Position numbers and translations under genes: made by a program. A stretch of DNA of 64,000 nucleotides, taken from contig NZ_JABJXU010000001.1 in assembly GCF_013155265.1 (NCBI RefSeq), forward strand, positions 424,144 through 488,143, read 5' to 3'. The notes under the pieces were generated by a model that searched no databases, was not told the DNA's origin, and saw only the letters and a program-made list of their open reading frames with translations. This document shows, in pieces, positions 42,435-53,021 of this stretch; positions within the stretch are counted from its first letter, which is position 1, and the number at the start of each line of letters is the position of its first letter. This stretch comes from Enterococcus sp. MMGLQ5-1. Lineage in GTDB: Bacteria; Bacillota; Bacilli; Lactobacillales; Streptococcaceae.

Positions 42435-42557
42435 TCTAAAAAGTTGAAATAGCTTGGTCTGACAACTGCGAACGGTAGGCGAAATTTGAAAGTGTCGTTC
42501 TCAGACCCGTCAAATTTTGACTCGAAAGCATGTTGTCAAGCCGTTGAAGCTAGATTA
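42432..42557. repeat. Structured ~120-bp repeat module (copy C)
   Basis: It follows copy B in tandem with the shared ends. The interior is unrelated to A and B in sequence but again self-complementary: GCTT 42452-42455 with AAGC 42538-42541, GACAAC 42461-42466 with GTTGTC 42532-42537, and AAATTTGA 42482-42489 with TCAAATTT 42510-42517. Confidence 0.7.
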
Positions 42558-42935
42558 GTGGCATCATCGAAAGTAATTTCGCTCACCAGAATTAGAGGTA
42601 TTATCAATTTATCGCTAAAGTATGGTCGAAAATTGTTAGCGTTGTAATAATTAATTATTTAAAAGGTCTTCTAATTCTTTATTTACTACGCTCTTTCGCC
42701 TCTTCTCACAAAGATGATGTTTGGCAAAAATCGCCAAATTTTTCATTTTTGTAAGGACTTTAATTCAAGCAACTAAAGGGCGCTTTAAAACCTTAGTTCA
42801 AAGGATCAAATCCGAAAGTTATTAATTTATTTATCTATAAAAATTATTATTAATATTAAAAGCTTTCAAAAATTTGTTAAGCTTAGTTTGAGCTAATAAA
42901 TTATAAAAATTGAATCAATAAACTAAGGAGCGTTG
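42558..42935. other. Non-coding tail of the repeat region
   Basis: No gene is seen. Bases about 42768-42815 (GCAACTAAAGGGCGCTTTAA and the next 25) are a diverged copy of part of the 120-bp unit at 548-592. The rest is AT-rich. Confidence 0.5.
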
Positions 42936-43382
42936 ATGAAAGTAATCGTAAGCAGTTGTATATTAGGTAAATATTGTAGATATAACGGTAGTAATGCCAT
43001 TAATCCTTCGGTTATTGAATGGCTAAAGGATCACGAAGCTGTTTCGCTTTGCCCAGAAGTATTGGCAGGCTTAGGAACACCAAGACCAAGTGCCGAATTA
43101 AATAATGGTAGGGTCAAGGAAGTGACTGGTGATGATGTGACAGAGCTTTATCAGAAAGGTGTCCAGTTAGCGATGTCTGACATTAATGAATCAGAAATTG
43201 ATTTGGCAATTTTACAATCCAGAAGTCCGACCTGTGGCGTTAACCAAATCTATAATGGCAATTTTGATGGGCAATTGATTGAAGGTCAGGGTATCTTTGC
43301 TCAGTATTTAATAAGCAAGGGTATCAGGGTAATTGATGTCGCGGATTTTGACCGAATGATTTTAAAGCATCACCTTGAATAA
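42936..43382 (+). CDS. DUF523 family protein (TudS-like thiouracil desulfurase family)
   Basis: A 148-residue protein with three conserved cysteine blocks: VSSCILGKYCRYNG at the N-terminus, LCPEVLAGLGTPRP, and SRSPTCGVNQIYNG. DUF523 members such as TudS bind an oxygen-sensitive iron-sulfur cluster through three cysteines and remove sulfur from 2-thiouracil. The activity here is by family only. ATG 42936 follows AAGGAG; a TTG three bases earlier is too close. It lies immediately after the repeat region and has no obvious operon partner. Confidence 0.85.
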   Translation: MKVIVSSCILGKYCRYNGSNAINPSVIEWLKDHEAVSLCPEVLAGLGTPRPSAELNNGRVKEVTGDDVTELYQKGVQLAMSDINESEIDLAILQSRSPTCGVNQIYNGNFDGQLIEGQGIFAQYLISKGIRVIDVADFDRMILKHHLE

Positions 43383-43486
43383 AATAATAACAATTTAAAT
43401 ATTTATATCTTTTTTTCTATGAATGATCAATTATCAGTGTGATAAAATAATAGTAATTGAAATATAAAGAAAGGAATTACTAGACT

Positions 43487-44110
43487 GTGAAAACACAAAA
43501 AGAAAGAATGCTTAATGGGGAATTATATTTGGCCAGCGATGAAACGCTTCGCAAAGAGTCTCAGCGTGCTAAAAAGCTACTCCGTCAAATTAATCAGGCA
43601 ACTGATGAAGAAGTTTTGCAACGTACAGAGCTATTTAAGAAACTATTAGGTCAAACAGCAGAGAGCTTTTACATTGAGCCACCATTTTATTGCGATTATG
43701 GCTCCAATATTCAACTGGGAGCCAATTTTTATGCTAATACTGATAGCGTCATGCTAGATGTTGCAAAAATTGTGATTGGTGACAATGTGATGTTTGGGCC
43801 AAGGGTGAGTTTGTTTACTGCAAGTCACCCAATCGATCCTTTAACAAGAATTAGCGGTCCAGAATTAGGTTACGAAATTTTGGTTGGTGACAATGTTTGG
43901 ATAGGTGGTGGATCAATTATTAATCCAGGCATCACAATCGGAAAAAATACGATAATCGGCTCAGGTTCAGTAGTGACTAAGGATATGCCAGCTAATGTAA
44001 TTGCAGCGGGTAATCCTTGCCGAGTAATTCGACCAATAACAACTGAGGATAAGGAAAAATGGCGTGGTTTACATCGCCAATTAATTGCTGAGATGACTGA
44101 AAATAATTAA
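43487..44110 (+). CDS. maa: Maltose O-acetyltransferase-type sugar acetyltransferase
   Basis: A 207-residue left-handed beta-helix acetyltransferase. The N-terminal helix ERMLNGELYLASDETL is the Maa/LacA/NodL start, then hexapeptide repeats (IQLGANFYANTDSVMLDVAK; VGDNVWIGGGSIINPGITIG). The catalytic His is in LFTASHPID. It transfers acetyl groups from acetyl-CoA to sugars; the true acceptor is uncertain. The start is GTG 43487, behind AAAGGA with a slightly long spacer; the next ATG (43508) would cut the helix. A terminator follows. Confidence 0.88.
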   Translation: MKTQKERMLNGELYLASDETLRKESQRAKKLLRQINQATDEEVLQRTELFKKLLGQTAESFYIEPPFYCDYGSNIQLGANFYANTDSVMLDVAKIVIGDNVMFGPRVSLFTASHPIDPLTRISGPELGYEILVGDNVWIGGGSIINPGITIGKNTIIGSGSVVTKDMPANVIAAGNPCRVIRPITTEDKEKWRGLHRQLIAEMTENN

Positions 44111-44153
44111 TGTCGCAAGGGCTATTAAATTATAATTCAGGTAATCATATGGA

Positions 44154-44198
44154 ACGGATAGGATGGCTTTTTCTGTTGCTGTGCCTGTCCGTTTTTTT
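44154..44198 (+). terminator. maa terminator
   Basis: ACGGATAGG (44154-44162) pairs with CCTGTCCGT (44184-44192) with one G-U, then seven T. Confidence 0.85.
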
Positions 44199-44288
44199 GA
44201 AGCTGAGGCAGGGGTGTTTTAAAAATTCAAGAAATAAATTAAATTTTGTTTTATACTTAATAACAGCGTTTTCTAAGGAGTGGAAAAA

Positions 44289-45149
44289 ATGTATGGAATG
44301 GATTTATCATTGTTTATTTTTATAATGCTAATCACTGGTGTGCTGGCGGGCTTTATTGGCTCAATTTTAGGTCTTGGTGGTGGCTTAGTTGTGACCCCAA
44401 TTTTAACTTTAATTTTCGGAGTTGATATTAAAATTGCAATAGGTACTAGTATTGTTGCTGTTATTGCGACAAGTACAGGTGGCACAATTGCTTATTTAAA
44501 GGATGATTTACTCAATTTAAGGCTGGCAATGTTTTTAGAAATTTTCACGGCAATAGGTGGTCTAATCGGTGCTTTATTAGCTGGCTTATTTAATGCAACC
44601 TTCCTTTTTTTCTTGTTTGGTGGTCTGCTTATTTTTCAATCTTGGAATATGTATCGCAAGCTAAAGCAGGGTGAGCAAATAATTACTACTGGTAAAGAGG
44701 ATAAAATTGCGCATCAGCTAAAACTAAATTCAAGCTATTATGATAAGGCCTTGGCGCAAAGAATTCATTATCAGGTTGAAAAGGTGCCATTAGGTGCCAG
44801 TATTATGCTAGGTGCTGGTGTTGCTTCAGGACTTCTAGGTATCGGTAGTGGTGCATTTAAGGTGATGGCAATGGACTCGGCAATGAAGATGCCACTAAAG
44901 CCCTCAAGTGCAACTAGTAATTTAATGATGGGTGTGACAGCTGCCGCTTCAGCAACAGTTTATTTTTTCAATGGTTCAATTCAACCGATGCTGGCGGTGC
45001 CAATATGTCTCGGCATTGTTATCGGTTCAACCATGGGCAGTAAGGTGATGCCTAAATTACCCGCAAGCACCCTAAGGCTTATTTTTATACCAGTTATCGC
45101 CTTAGTTGCAATTCAAATGCTCTTAAAAGGACTGGGGTGGATGAGTTGA
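44289..45149 (+). CDS. TauE/SafE (TSUP) family membrane transporter
   Basis: A 286-residue membrane protein with about eight segments. The N-terminal GFIGSILGLGGGLVVTPILT and the matching GVASGLLGIGSGAFKVMAMD in the second half are the TSUP internal-repeat signatures. Members move sulfite, sulfoacetate or other organosulfur anions; the substrate is unknown here. ATG 44289 is eight bases after AAGGAG; an in-frame GTG at 44280 lies on that site. Its stop overlaps the next ATG (TGATG). Confidence 0.88.
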   Translation: MYGMDLSLFIFIMLITGVLAGFIGSILGLGGGLVVTPILTLIFGVDIKIAIGTSIVAVIATSTGGTIAYLKDDLLNLRLAMFLEIFTAIGGLIGALLAGLFNATFLFFLFGGLLIFQSWNMYRKLKQGEQIITTGKEDKIAHQLKLNSSYYDKALAQRIHYQVEKVPLGASIMLGAGVASGLLGIGSGAFKVMAMDSAMKMPLKPSSATSNLMMGVTAAASATVYFFNGSIQPMLAVPICLGIVIGSTMGSKVMPKLPASTLRLIFIPVIALVAIQMLLKGLGWMS

Positions 45150-45514
45150 TGAAATCAACCAAAGATGAAATGCTAGATGTTGAAAAAATAATTGGACAGC
45201 TGTTAAGAATTGGCGTTTTTATTAGTGTAATAATTATGGTTATTGGTATGATTTTATTATTTGCAACTGGCAAAAGTGGCTATCCTGCAAATAGCTATCC
45301 AGTCGGTCTAAGTGATATTATCGATGGCTGCCTTAGCTTAAAACCATTTGCCTTAATGATGCTAGGGTTATTTTGTTTAATTTTAACACCTGTTTTGCGT
45401 GTCTTAGCGTCAATTATTGCTTTTGCAATTGAAAAGGATTATTTGTATGTTGCCATTACGATTTTGGTTTTGCTTATCCTAGTAGTTGCGATTTTTGTTG
45501 GGCATCATTACTAA
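45149..45514 (+). CDS. DUF1634 membrane protein, TSUP partner
   Basis: A 121-residue protein with three hydrophobic segments (IGVFISVIIMVIGMILLF; LKPFALMMLGLFCLILTP; VAITILVLLILVVAIFVG). DUF1634 proteins are encoded next to TauE/SafE transporters in many bacteria, probably as an accessory subunit. I choose ATG 45149, eight bases after GGGGTGG, overlapping the upstream stop by one base; GTG 45137 in frame is the alternative. Confidence 0.82.
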   Translation: MKSTKDEMLDVEKIIGQLLRIGVFISVIIMVIGMILLFATGKSGYPANSYPVGLSDIIDGCLSLKPFALMMLGLFCLILTPVLRVLASIIAFAIEKDYLYVAITILVLLILVVAIFVGHHY

Positions 45515-45573
45515 ATCGGGTATCAATTTTTTTGAAATGCTCTGGAAGCAGAATTATCATTAAGAATTGGCGA

Positions 45574-45619
45574 AATTTTCTGATAATTCTATTGACTTTG
45601 TGACATTGGGTGTTAGAAT
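45574..45619 (+). promoter_or_regulatory. CodY box and promoter of ilvD
   Basis: AATTTTCTGATAATT (45574-45588) matches the CodY consensus AATTTTCWGAAAATT at 14 of 15 positions. TTGACT (45592-45597), a 16-bp spacer and TAGAAT (45614-45619) follow. CodY bound there would touch the -35, so repression in amino-acid-rich conditions is expected. AGAATTATCA 45550-45559 and TGATAATTCT 45581-45590 form a perfect inverted repeat overlapping the box. Confidence 0.8.
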
Positions 45620-45626
45620 AGAAAAA

Positions 45627-45714
45627 ACTATCATTTTATGATAGTCGTTTTGTAGTATCAACATTAGATAAATAAAATATTTTGCTTATTTTATTTAAAT
45701 GAAAAACTACAAAA
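45627..45714 (+). promoter_or_regulatory. Two nested hairpins in the ilvD leader
   Basis: ACTATCAT/ATGATAGT (45627-45634/45638-45645), then TTTTGTAGT/ACTACAAAA (45648-45656/45706-45714) enclosing AAATAAAATA/TATTTTATTT (45670-45679/45687-45696). All arms are perfect. There is no leader peptide or T-run terminator. Confidence 0.5.
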
Positions 45715-45752
45715 TGAATAAAATGTATTTAATAGATTAAGAGGGGCTTTTC

Positions 45753-47453
45753 ATGAGAAGTGACAAAATTAAGGTTGGTGTTGCACAAGCACCAGCTCGA
45801 GGCCTGTTGTATGCGACAGGACAAGTAAAAAGTGCAAAAGATATGAAGAAACCATTTATTGCAATTTGTAATTCTTACACAGATATCGTGCCTGGACACG
45901 TCCATCTTCGAGAGTTAGCCCAGGTTGCAAAGCAAGCAATCAAAGAAGCAGGTGGTATTCCTTTTGAATTCAATACCATTGGTGTGGATGATGGCATTGC
46001 GATGGGTCATATTGGGATGCGGTATAGCTTACCTTCTCGTGAATTAATTGCAGATGCAGCAGAAACAATGATTAACGCGCATTGGTTTGATGGGGTTTTT
46101 TATATGCCAAACTGCGATAAAATTACTCCGGGTATGATTTTAGCAAGTGTCAGAACCAATGTGCCGGGTATTTTTTGCTCTGGTGGACCGATGAAGGCCG
46201 GTGTGGATATGCATGGTCATCAAGCAACGCTCTCAACCTTGTTTGAGGCAGTTGGCGCTAGAAAAGAAGGTCAAATTGATGAATCAGAATTAGAATTTAT
46301 GGAACAAAATGCATGTCCAAGCTGTGGTTCGTGTGCGGGAATGTTTACAGCAAATTCGATGAATACCTTAATGGAAATTCTAGGTATTGCCTTGCCCGGT
46401 AACGGAACAGCCTTAGCCGTCTCTGAAGAACGTAAGGATTTGGTTTATCAGGCAGCAAAACATCTTATGCGATTAGTAAAAGAAGATATTAAGCCTAAAG
46501 ACATTATTACAAAAGAAGCGATTGACGATGCCTTTGCTTTAGATATGGCAATGGGTGGCTCAACTAATACGGTTTTACACACACTAGCGATTGCCAGTGA
46601 AGCGGGTATTGAATATGATTTAGCTGATATCAATGAAATTGCCAAGCGTGTACCGTACTTATCTAAAATTGCACCTAGCTCTATTTATTCAATGCATGAT
46701 GTGCACGAAGCAGGTGGCGTTTCAGCAATTATTAAGGAGCTAATTAAATGCAATGCCATTCATCCAAATCGTCTAACGGTAACAGGCAAAACGATTGCTG
46801 AAAATGTTGCAGATGCATCAATAAAAAATCCAGAAGTCATTCACCCATTAGAAAATGCTTATTCTAAGGTTGGTGGTTTGTCGATTCTTTATGGGAATAT
46901 TGCTCAAAATGGCTCAGTGATTAAGGTTGGTGGGGTTGATCCAGACATTCGTTATTTTAAGGGGAAGGCAATCTGCTTCAATTCGCATGATGAGGCTGTA
47001 GAAGGTATTGATACACATAAGGTTCAAAAGGGTCATGTTGTCGTCATTCGCTACGAAGGGCCTAAGGGTGGACCAGGAATGCCTGAAATGCTTGCACCAA
47101 CCTCCTCCATTGTCGGTCGTGGCTTAGGAAGAGATGTTGCGTTAATCACAGATGGTCGATTTTCTGGTGCGAGTCGTGGTATTTCAATTGGTCACGTTTC
47201 GCCAGAGGCTGCTGAAGGTGGTGAAATTGCCTTAATTCAAGACGGTGACGAAATCATTATTGATTTAACGAATCGAACGCTTAATTTGTCAGTTTCTGAT
47301 GAAGAGCTAGCTCGTCGTCGTCAAGGCTTACCAAAATTTAAGGCTAAAGTTAAAACAGGCTGGTTGGCACGCTATACCGCAATGGTAACAAGTGCTAATA
47401 CCGGGGCAATCCTTAAATTACCAAAAGAATTACAAGATTTATTAGAGGATTAA
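45753..47453 (+). CDS. ilvD: Dihydroxy-acid dehydratase
   Basis: The 566-residue iron-sulfur enzyme makes 2-keto acids in valine, leucine and isoleucine synthesis. Cluster and active-site cysteines are in [10 protein letters not shown] and [13 protein letters not shown]. The family blocks [12 protein letters not shown] and [13 protein letters not shown] are present, and the serine-containing GRFSGASRG lies near the C-terminus. AAGAGGGG precedes the ATG. It heads the ilvD-ilvB-ilvN group under the CodY-type promoter. Confidence 0.97.
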   Translation: MRSDKIKVGVAQAPARGLLYATGQVKSAKDMKKPFIAICNSYTDIVPGHVHLRELAQVAKQAIKEAGGIPFEFNTIGVDDGIAMGHIGMRYSLPSRELIADAAETMINAHWFDGVFYMPNCDKITPGMILASVRTNVPGIFCSGGPMKAGVDMHGHQATLSTLFEAVGARKEGQIDESELEFMEQNACPSCGSCAGMFTANSMNTLMEILGIALPGNGTALAVSEERKDLVYQAAKHLMRLVKEDIKPKDIITKEAIDDAFALDMAMGGSTNTVLHTLAIASEAGIEYDLADINEIAKRVPYLSKIAPSSIYSMHDVHEAGGVSAIIKELIKCNAIHPNRLTVTGKTIAENVADASIKNPEVIHPLENAYSKVGGLSILYGNIAQNGSVIKVGGVDPDIRYFKGKAICFNSHDEAVEGIDTHKVQKGHVVVIRYEGPKGGPGMPEMLAPTSSIVGRGLGRDVALITDGRFSGASRGISIGHVSPEAAEGGEIALIQDGDEIIIDLTNRTLNLSVSDEELARRRQGLPKFKAKVKTGWLARYTAMVTSANTGAILKLPKELQDLLED

Positions 47454-47527
47454 ATTAGCTATTGATTAATAATTGATGCTATTATAAATTAATAATACTA
47501 ACTATTCAGAGTAGAGGAGGCGGACCT

Positions 47528-49219
47528 TTGAAAAAAATGAAACTAGATCAACCGACTTCTGGATCGATGCTACTCCTAGAGACCTTGAAAAAACTAGGTG
47601 TTGAAAAGATTTTTGGTTATCCAGGAGGCGCAGTTTTACCATTATATGATGCAATTTATGATTTTGACATTCAGCATATCTTGGCTCGTCACGAACAAGG
47701 TGCTGTAACCGCAGCCGAGGGCTATGCCAAGTCAACTGGCAAGCCTGGCGTTGCTGTTGTGACAAGCGGACCAGGGGCGACTAATGCCGTTACGGCAATT
47801 GCGGATGCTTTTAGTGATTCTGTACCAATGATTGTCTTTACAGGACAGGTGGCAACACCGGGGATTGGTAAGGATGCCTTTCAAGAAGCAGATATGGTTG
47901 GCATTACGATGCCGATTACAAAATATAATTATCAGGTACGTGATACTGAAGATATTCCACGAATTATTATGGAAGCCTTTCACATTGCAACGACTGGTCG
48001 TAAAGGTCCGGTAGTGATTGATTTACCGAAGAATATTTCAGTTAATCAGGTTTCTGAAATTAATGATACGACGATTGATATTGCGAGTTATCAACCAACA
48101 ACAGAGCCGAATGGCAAGCAGCTCAGAAAAATTATTGATGCGCTTGCAGCCTCCAAGAAGCCTTTAATTCTAGCTGGTGGTGGGCTTAACTATGCGCACG
48201 CAGGTCAAGAATTTGTTGATTTTGTTGAAAAATACCAAATTCCTGTGGTTAATACACTTTTAGGTCTCGGTAGTATTCCAACGACCAATCCACTATTTTT
48301 AGGTATGGGTGGGATGCATGGCTCTTATGCAGCCAATATGGCACTAACAGAATGTGATTTTTTAATTAATCTTGGCTCACGCTTTGATGATCGACTAGCA
48401 AGTAGTCCCTCAACCTTTGCGCCGGAAGCTAAGATTGCGCATATCGATATTGATCCAGCAGAAATTGGTAAAATTATTCGAACGCAAATTCCTGTTGTAA
48501 GTGACCTTAAAAATGCTCTAGTTGAGTTATTGAAAATCGAGGGTCAAAAACCTCAGAATGAAGATTGGGTGGCCCACGTTTCAGCAAATAAAGCAAAACA
48601 CCCTTTTAAATATGCGCACTCTGAAACTGAAATTAAGCCACAGCGTGTCATTGAAATTATTGGTAAACTGACGAAGGGCGATGCAATTATCGTAACTGAT
48701 GTTGGTCAGCATCAAATGTGGACTGCTCAATTTTATCCATTTAAATTTCCAAATCAATTGGTTACAAGTGGTGGTTTAGGGACGATGGGCTTCGGGATTC
48801 CAGCAGCAATCGGAGCGAAGCTTGCCCATCCAGAAAAGGAGGTCGTTCTTTTTGTAGGTGATGGTGGCTTTCAGATGACCAATCAAGAATTGGCAATTTT
48901 AAATATTTATAATGTACCGATTAAGATTGTGATGCTAAATAATCATTCCTTAGGTATGGTTCGGCAATGGCAGGAAGCCTTCTTTAATGAACGCCGTAGT
49001 GAGTCGGTCTTGGATCAGCAGCCAGATTTTCAATTACTTGCAAAGGCGTATGGCATCAATCATGTCCTTTTAACTGATGCACAGACAATTGAAAAGGATC
49101 TTGAAGTAATTAATGATGCTGGGCCGGCATTTATTGAAGTCCATATCCCATTCTCCGAAATCGTAACACCAATGGTGCCAGCAGGCAAATCAAACTTTGA
49201 AATGTTGGGGGTGGACTAA
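47528..49219 (+). CDS. ilvB: Acetolactate synthase large subunit (biosynthetic)
   Basis: A 563-residue TPP/FAD enzyme. GYPGGAVLPLYDAIYD at the N-terminus and RHEQGAVTAAEGYAKSTGKP (catalytic Glu) mark the biosynthetic AHAS type. The TPP motif is GDGGFQMTNQELAIL to LNNHSLGMVRQW. It forms acetolactate or acetohydroxybutyrate and works with IlvN, encoded directly after it. The start is TTG 47528, eight bases after AGGAGG; the next ATG (47537) is too far. It is distinct from alsS at 17162-18823. Confidence 0.96.
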   Translation: MKKMKLDQPTSGSMLLLETLKKLGVEKIFGYPGGAVLPLYDAIYDFDIQHILARHEQGAVTAAEGYAKSTGKPGVAVVTSGPGATNAVTAIADAFSDSVPMIVFTGQVATPGIGKDAFQEADMVGITMPITKYNYQVRDTEDIPRIIMEAFHIATTGRKGPVVIDLPKNISVNQVSEINDTTIDIASYQPTTEPNGKQLRKIIDALAASKKPLILAGGGLNYAHAGQEFVDFVEKYQIPVVNTLLGLGSIPTTNPLFLGMGGMHGSYAANMALTECDFLINLGSRFDDRLASSPSTFAPEAKIAHIDIDPAEIGKIIRTQIPVVSDLKNALVELLKIEGQKPQNEDWVAHVSANKAKHPFKYAHSETEIKPQRVIEIIGKLTKGDAIIVTDVGQHQMWTAQFYPFKFPNQLVTSGGLGTMGFGIPAAIGAKLAHPEKEVVLFVGDGGFQMTNQELAILNIYNVPIKIVMLNNHSLGMVRQWQEAFFNERRSESVLDQQPDFQLLAKAYGINHVLLTDAQTIEKDLEVINDAGPAFIEVHIPFSEIVTPMVPAGKSNFEMLGVD

Positions 49220-49696
49220 ATGAGAAGAATGCTAACAGCGAAATTAAATAATACCTCCGGCGTCCTTAATCGATTTACTGGGGTATTATCGAGAAGACAG
49301 GTTAATATTGAAAGTATTTCAGTTGGACCAACGGACCAACCACACTTATCTCGAATTACGATTGTGATTGATGTGGAAACCCTTAATGAAGTTGAGCTTG
49401 TCGTGAAGCAGCTTAATCGCATGATTGATGTGGTAAGGGTACGTGATATTACAGATGTACCACATTTGGAGCGTGAGGTAGCATTGATTAAAATTAATGC
49501 GCCTGCTAATGTTCGGGCTGAAATTTTTGCAATGATTCAGCCGTTTAGAGCGAGTGTGATTGATGTGTCACCTAAAACAATTACGATTCAATCCACAGGA
49601 TCGAGCGATAAAATTGACGCTTTGCTAAAAATTGTCATTCCATATGGGATTAAAAATTTAGCGAGAACTGGTGTCACAGGCTTCAGCAGAGGCTAA
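49220..49696 (+). CDS. ilvN: Acetolactate synthase small (regulatory) subunit
   Basis: The 158-residue protein has an N-terminal ACT domain (LNNTSGVLNRFTGVLSRRQ, then IESISVGPTD) that binds valine for feedback control. The C-terminal domain ends ...NLARTGVTGFSRG. Its ATG follows the ilvB stop with no gap, so the subunits are made in step. A family symbol of ilvH is also used. Confidence 0.95.
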   Translation: MRRMLTAKLNNTSGVLNRFTGVLSRRQVNIESISVGPTDQPHLSRITIVIDVETLNEVELVVKQLNRMIDVVRVRDITDVPHLEREVALIKINAPANVRAEIFAMIQPFRASVIDVSPKTITIQSTGSSDKIDALLKIVIPYGIKNLARTGVTGFSRG

Positions 49697-49745
49697 AAAA
49701 GTTATTTTTGATTAAAAGAATAACTGGAAATTTGGTTTAGTTTTG

Positions 49746-49777
49746 AATTGTCAAAATATTTTGAATTATGTTACAAT
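49746..49777 (+). promoter_or_regulatory. ilvC promoter with CodY-like site
   Basis: TTGTCA (49748-49753) and TACAAT (49772-49777, extended by TGT) with an 18-bp spacer. AATTGTCAAAATATT (49746-49760) matches the CodY consensus at 12 of 15 positions and overlaps the -35. Confidence 0.6.
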
Positions 49778-49869
49778 AATGAATGTACTAATTAAAAGAC
49801 CATTAAAACTTAAAGTATTGAGTTTTGATAATAAATTTAATGTGTAAATCTCACATTGAAAATTGATAA

Positions 49870-50880
<1,011 letters not shown>

Positions 50881-51017
50881 AATATTTTAATCGACGGGCT
50901 ACATTTAATGATTTTCACAGCTTGATGTTGGCTCTATATTCGATAGACATCAGTTTGCTAAGTGTTTAAATCTTATTCAATAATGAGTAGGCAAGCCTTT
51001 GATTAGATGAATTTGAA
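50881..51017. other. Gap after ilvC with no identified feature
   Basis: No gene, strong hairpin or promoter is seen here. Confidence 0.4.
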
Positions 51018-51187
51018 AAGAGGTGGGGCAAAAGACGGTTGACGATGTAGAAAATTAGAAATTGATGGCATTTGCTTGCGAATGTTCGGAAATTTGTCTG
51101 CTTTCCTAGTCGCTGTCGCATTGTCCCCCTTAAATTACGAACATCAAGAAAGGGGTTAGGACTTTTGTCCCAACCCCTATTTTTTTA
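51018..51187 (+). repeat. GGGACAAAAGTC-type intergenic element ending in a terminator
   Basis: The left arm GAGGTGGGGCAAAAGAC is an imperfect inverse of the right arm around GACTTTTGTCCCAACCCC. The right arm is itself a strong terminator: AGGGGTT and GGAC pair with GTCC and AACCCCT around TTTT (51151-51178), then a T run. It is related to the element at 38274-38392 and probably ends ilvC. Confidence 0.75.
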
Positions 51188-51234
51188 ATTTAAGATAAAG
51201 TTATTGATTTGAAGCTTTTCAGAAAGGGTTATTT

Positions 51235-52485
51235 ATGGTAAGCAAGGAAAGTATTTTATATGCAAATTTTATTTTAAAGGATTTGGTTACACATACACCA
51301 TTACAGCATGATCGTTACTTATCTGAAAAATACAAGGCTAATATTTATCTGAAGCGCGAAGATTTACAAAAGGTACGTTCGTTTAAACTACGAGGTGCTG
51401 CCTTTGCAATTAAAAATCTACCTAAAGAAAAATTAGCGGATGGTGTGGTTTGCGCCAGTGCTGGTAATCATGCACAGGGGGTGGCGTATACTTGTGCTGA
51501 ATTGAAGATTCCTGCCTTTATTTTTATGCCAACAACAACGCCGCACCAAAAGATTTCTCAGGTTGAATTTTTTGGAGGTCCTGATGTTGAAGTCATCTTG
51601 ACAGGGGATACCTTTGACCAGTCAGCGAGTGCAGCACAAGCTTTCGCTGAAAAGGAAAACAAAACCTTTATTGCACCCTTTGATGATGAGGATGTAATTA
51701 GCGGTCAAGGTACTGTTGCGCTTGAGGTATTTGAGGATGCTGAAAGAAAAGGGATTCAGATTGATGAAATCATTACGGCTATTGGTGGTGGCGGCTTGAT
51801 TTCTGGCATTGCTACCTACACAAAGGAAACACATCCAGAGGTTAAGGTCATTGGGACAGAGCCCTTAGGCGCATTATCAATGAAAGCGGCTTTTGATGCT
51901 GGGCGACCAATTAAACTGGAAGAAATTGATAAATTTGCGGATGGCGTAGCCGTTCAAAAGGTTGGTGCTAAAACCTTTAAAATTGCTCAAAAGTATGTAG
52001 ATGAGCTAGTTGGTGTTGATGAGGGTCAAATTGCCTCAACAATTATTGAATTATATACTAAGCAAGCGATTGTTGTTGAACCAGCCGGTGCTTTGTCAGT
52101 AGCAACTTTAGAAACGATTAAAGATCAAATTGAGGGTAAAACGATTGTCTGTGTTATTTCGGGCGGTAATAATGATATTAACCGAATGAACGAAATTGAA
52201 GAGCGTGCCTTGATTTTTGAGGGGCTTAAGCATTATTTTGTGGTTAACTTTCCACAGCGTCCAGGGGCCTTAAGAGAATTGGTAAGTGATATACTAGGAC
52301 CAAATGATGACATTACTCGTTTTGAATATATAAAGAAAAATGATCGTGGTAAAGGACCAGCCTTAGTTGGTGTTTTGCTAAAAAGCAATGAGGATTATGC
52401 ACTACTGGTTGATAGAATGCGTGGATTTGATCCTAAATTTATTGATTTGAATAAAGATGAAACCCTCTATTCTCTATTGGTTTAA
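51235..52485 (+). CDS. ilvA: Threonine dehydratase (biosynthetic)
   Basis: A 416-residue PLP enzyme that converts threonine to 2-ketobutyrate, the entry to isoleucine. The PLP lysine is in VRSFKLRGAA, with SAGNHAQGVA and IGGGGLISG as further cofactor contacts. A C-terminal ACT-like regulatory domain (about 330-416, FPQRPGALREL) completes it; the domain is single, as in the Bacillus-type IlvA. AGAAAGGG precedes the ATG. It follows ilvC after a separate terminator and is followed by one. Confidence 0.95.
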   Translation: MVSKESILYANFILKDLVTHTPLQHDRYLSEKYKANIYLKREDLQKVRSFKLRGAAFAIKNLPKEKLADGVVCASAGNHAQGVAYTCAELKIPAFIFMPTTTPHQKISQVEFFGGPDVEVILTGDTFDQSASAAQAFAEKENKTFIAPFDDEDVISGQGTVALEVFEDAERKGIQIDEIITAIGGGGLISGIATYTKETHPEVKVIGTEPLGALSMKAAFDAGRPIKLEEIDKFADGVAVQKVGAKTFKIAQKYVDELVGVDEGQIASTIIELYTKQAIVVEPAGALSVATLETIKDQIEGKTIVCVISGGNNDINRMNEIEERALIFEGLKHYFVVNFPQRPGALRELVSDILGPNDDITRFEYIKKNDRGKGPALVGVLLKSNEDYALLVDRMRGFDPKFIDLNKDETLYSLLV

Positions 52486-52501
52486 TATAAATTTAACTTT
52501 G

Positions 52502-52534
52502 AGCTACCTATAATTTCGATAGGTTGCTTTTTTT
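52502..52534 (+). terminator. ilvA terminator
   Basis: AGC and ACCTAT pair with ATAGGT and GCT with one T-T mismatch, then a T run. Confidence 0.8.
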
Positions 52535-52826
52535 ATTTTAAAATTAAAATATTGAGTAAACGGATTGCAATTCTTTCTCTGAAGAGAAAAATTAGTTCAT
52601 TTTAATATATCATTATTCATGATAATTTTTATTTTATAGAAATAATTAATAAATATAATTAGAGAACTCTTGTTAATTTTAAAGCGCTTATTAATAAGCG
52701 CTTTTTTTTATTGTTTTTTTATAAAACAATAAATTTTTTTTAAAAACATGCCTTAAAGCCTTTTGTATAGGCTGTTTTGAGCTTTTGATAGTTGCAAGAC
52801 TAAAAAATTAATTAATATATGTTTAA
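52535..52826. other. AT-rich gap with two further terminator-like hairpins
   Basis: AAAGCGCTTAT (52681-52691) pairs perfectly with ATAAGCGCTTT (52694-52704), then T. ATTGTTTT (52710-52717) pairs with AAAACAAT (52723-52730), then T. A small hairpin TTTCTCT/AGAGAAA lies near 52575. No gene is seen. Confidence 0.6.
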
Positions 52827-52835
52827 TGTTATAAT
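52827..52835 (+). promoter_or_regulatory. Extended -10 upstream of the actin-like gene
   Basis: TGTTATAAT, about 190 bp before the start codon; no strong -35. The intervening leader is AT-rich without a clear fold. Confidence 0.4.
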
Positions 52836-53021
52836 TACTTAGAATTCAGGTATATTAAATAGATTAATCATATTTAATTAAGTTTTTTTAATAAATAACA
52901 TGTTTTATTTGAATTATTCTATTTTGAAAAAATGAATTTCAAAGCTATCTTTTATAATTTTTAATATTAATTTATCCAAAATTATAATAGTGAAAATGAG
53001 GCGGAAGAAAGGTTGAAATTA

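Noticed and set aside
44110..44325. A 71-codon open frame after maa
   Set aside because: The strong maa terminator (44154-44198) lies inside it and it overlaps the start of the TSUP gene in another frame.
51212..51232. CodY box before ilvA (CTTTTCAGAAAGGG)
   Set aside because: Only about 10 of 15 positions match and the match is mostly the ribosome-binding site.
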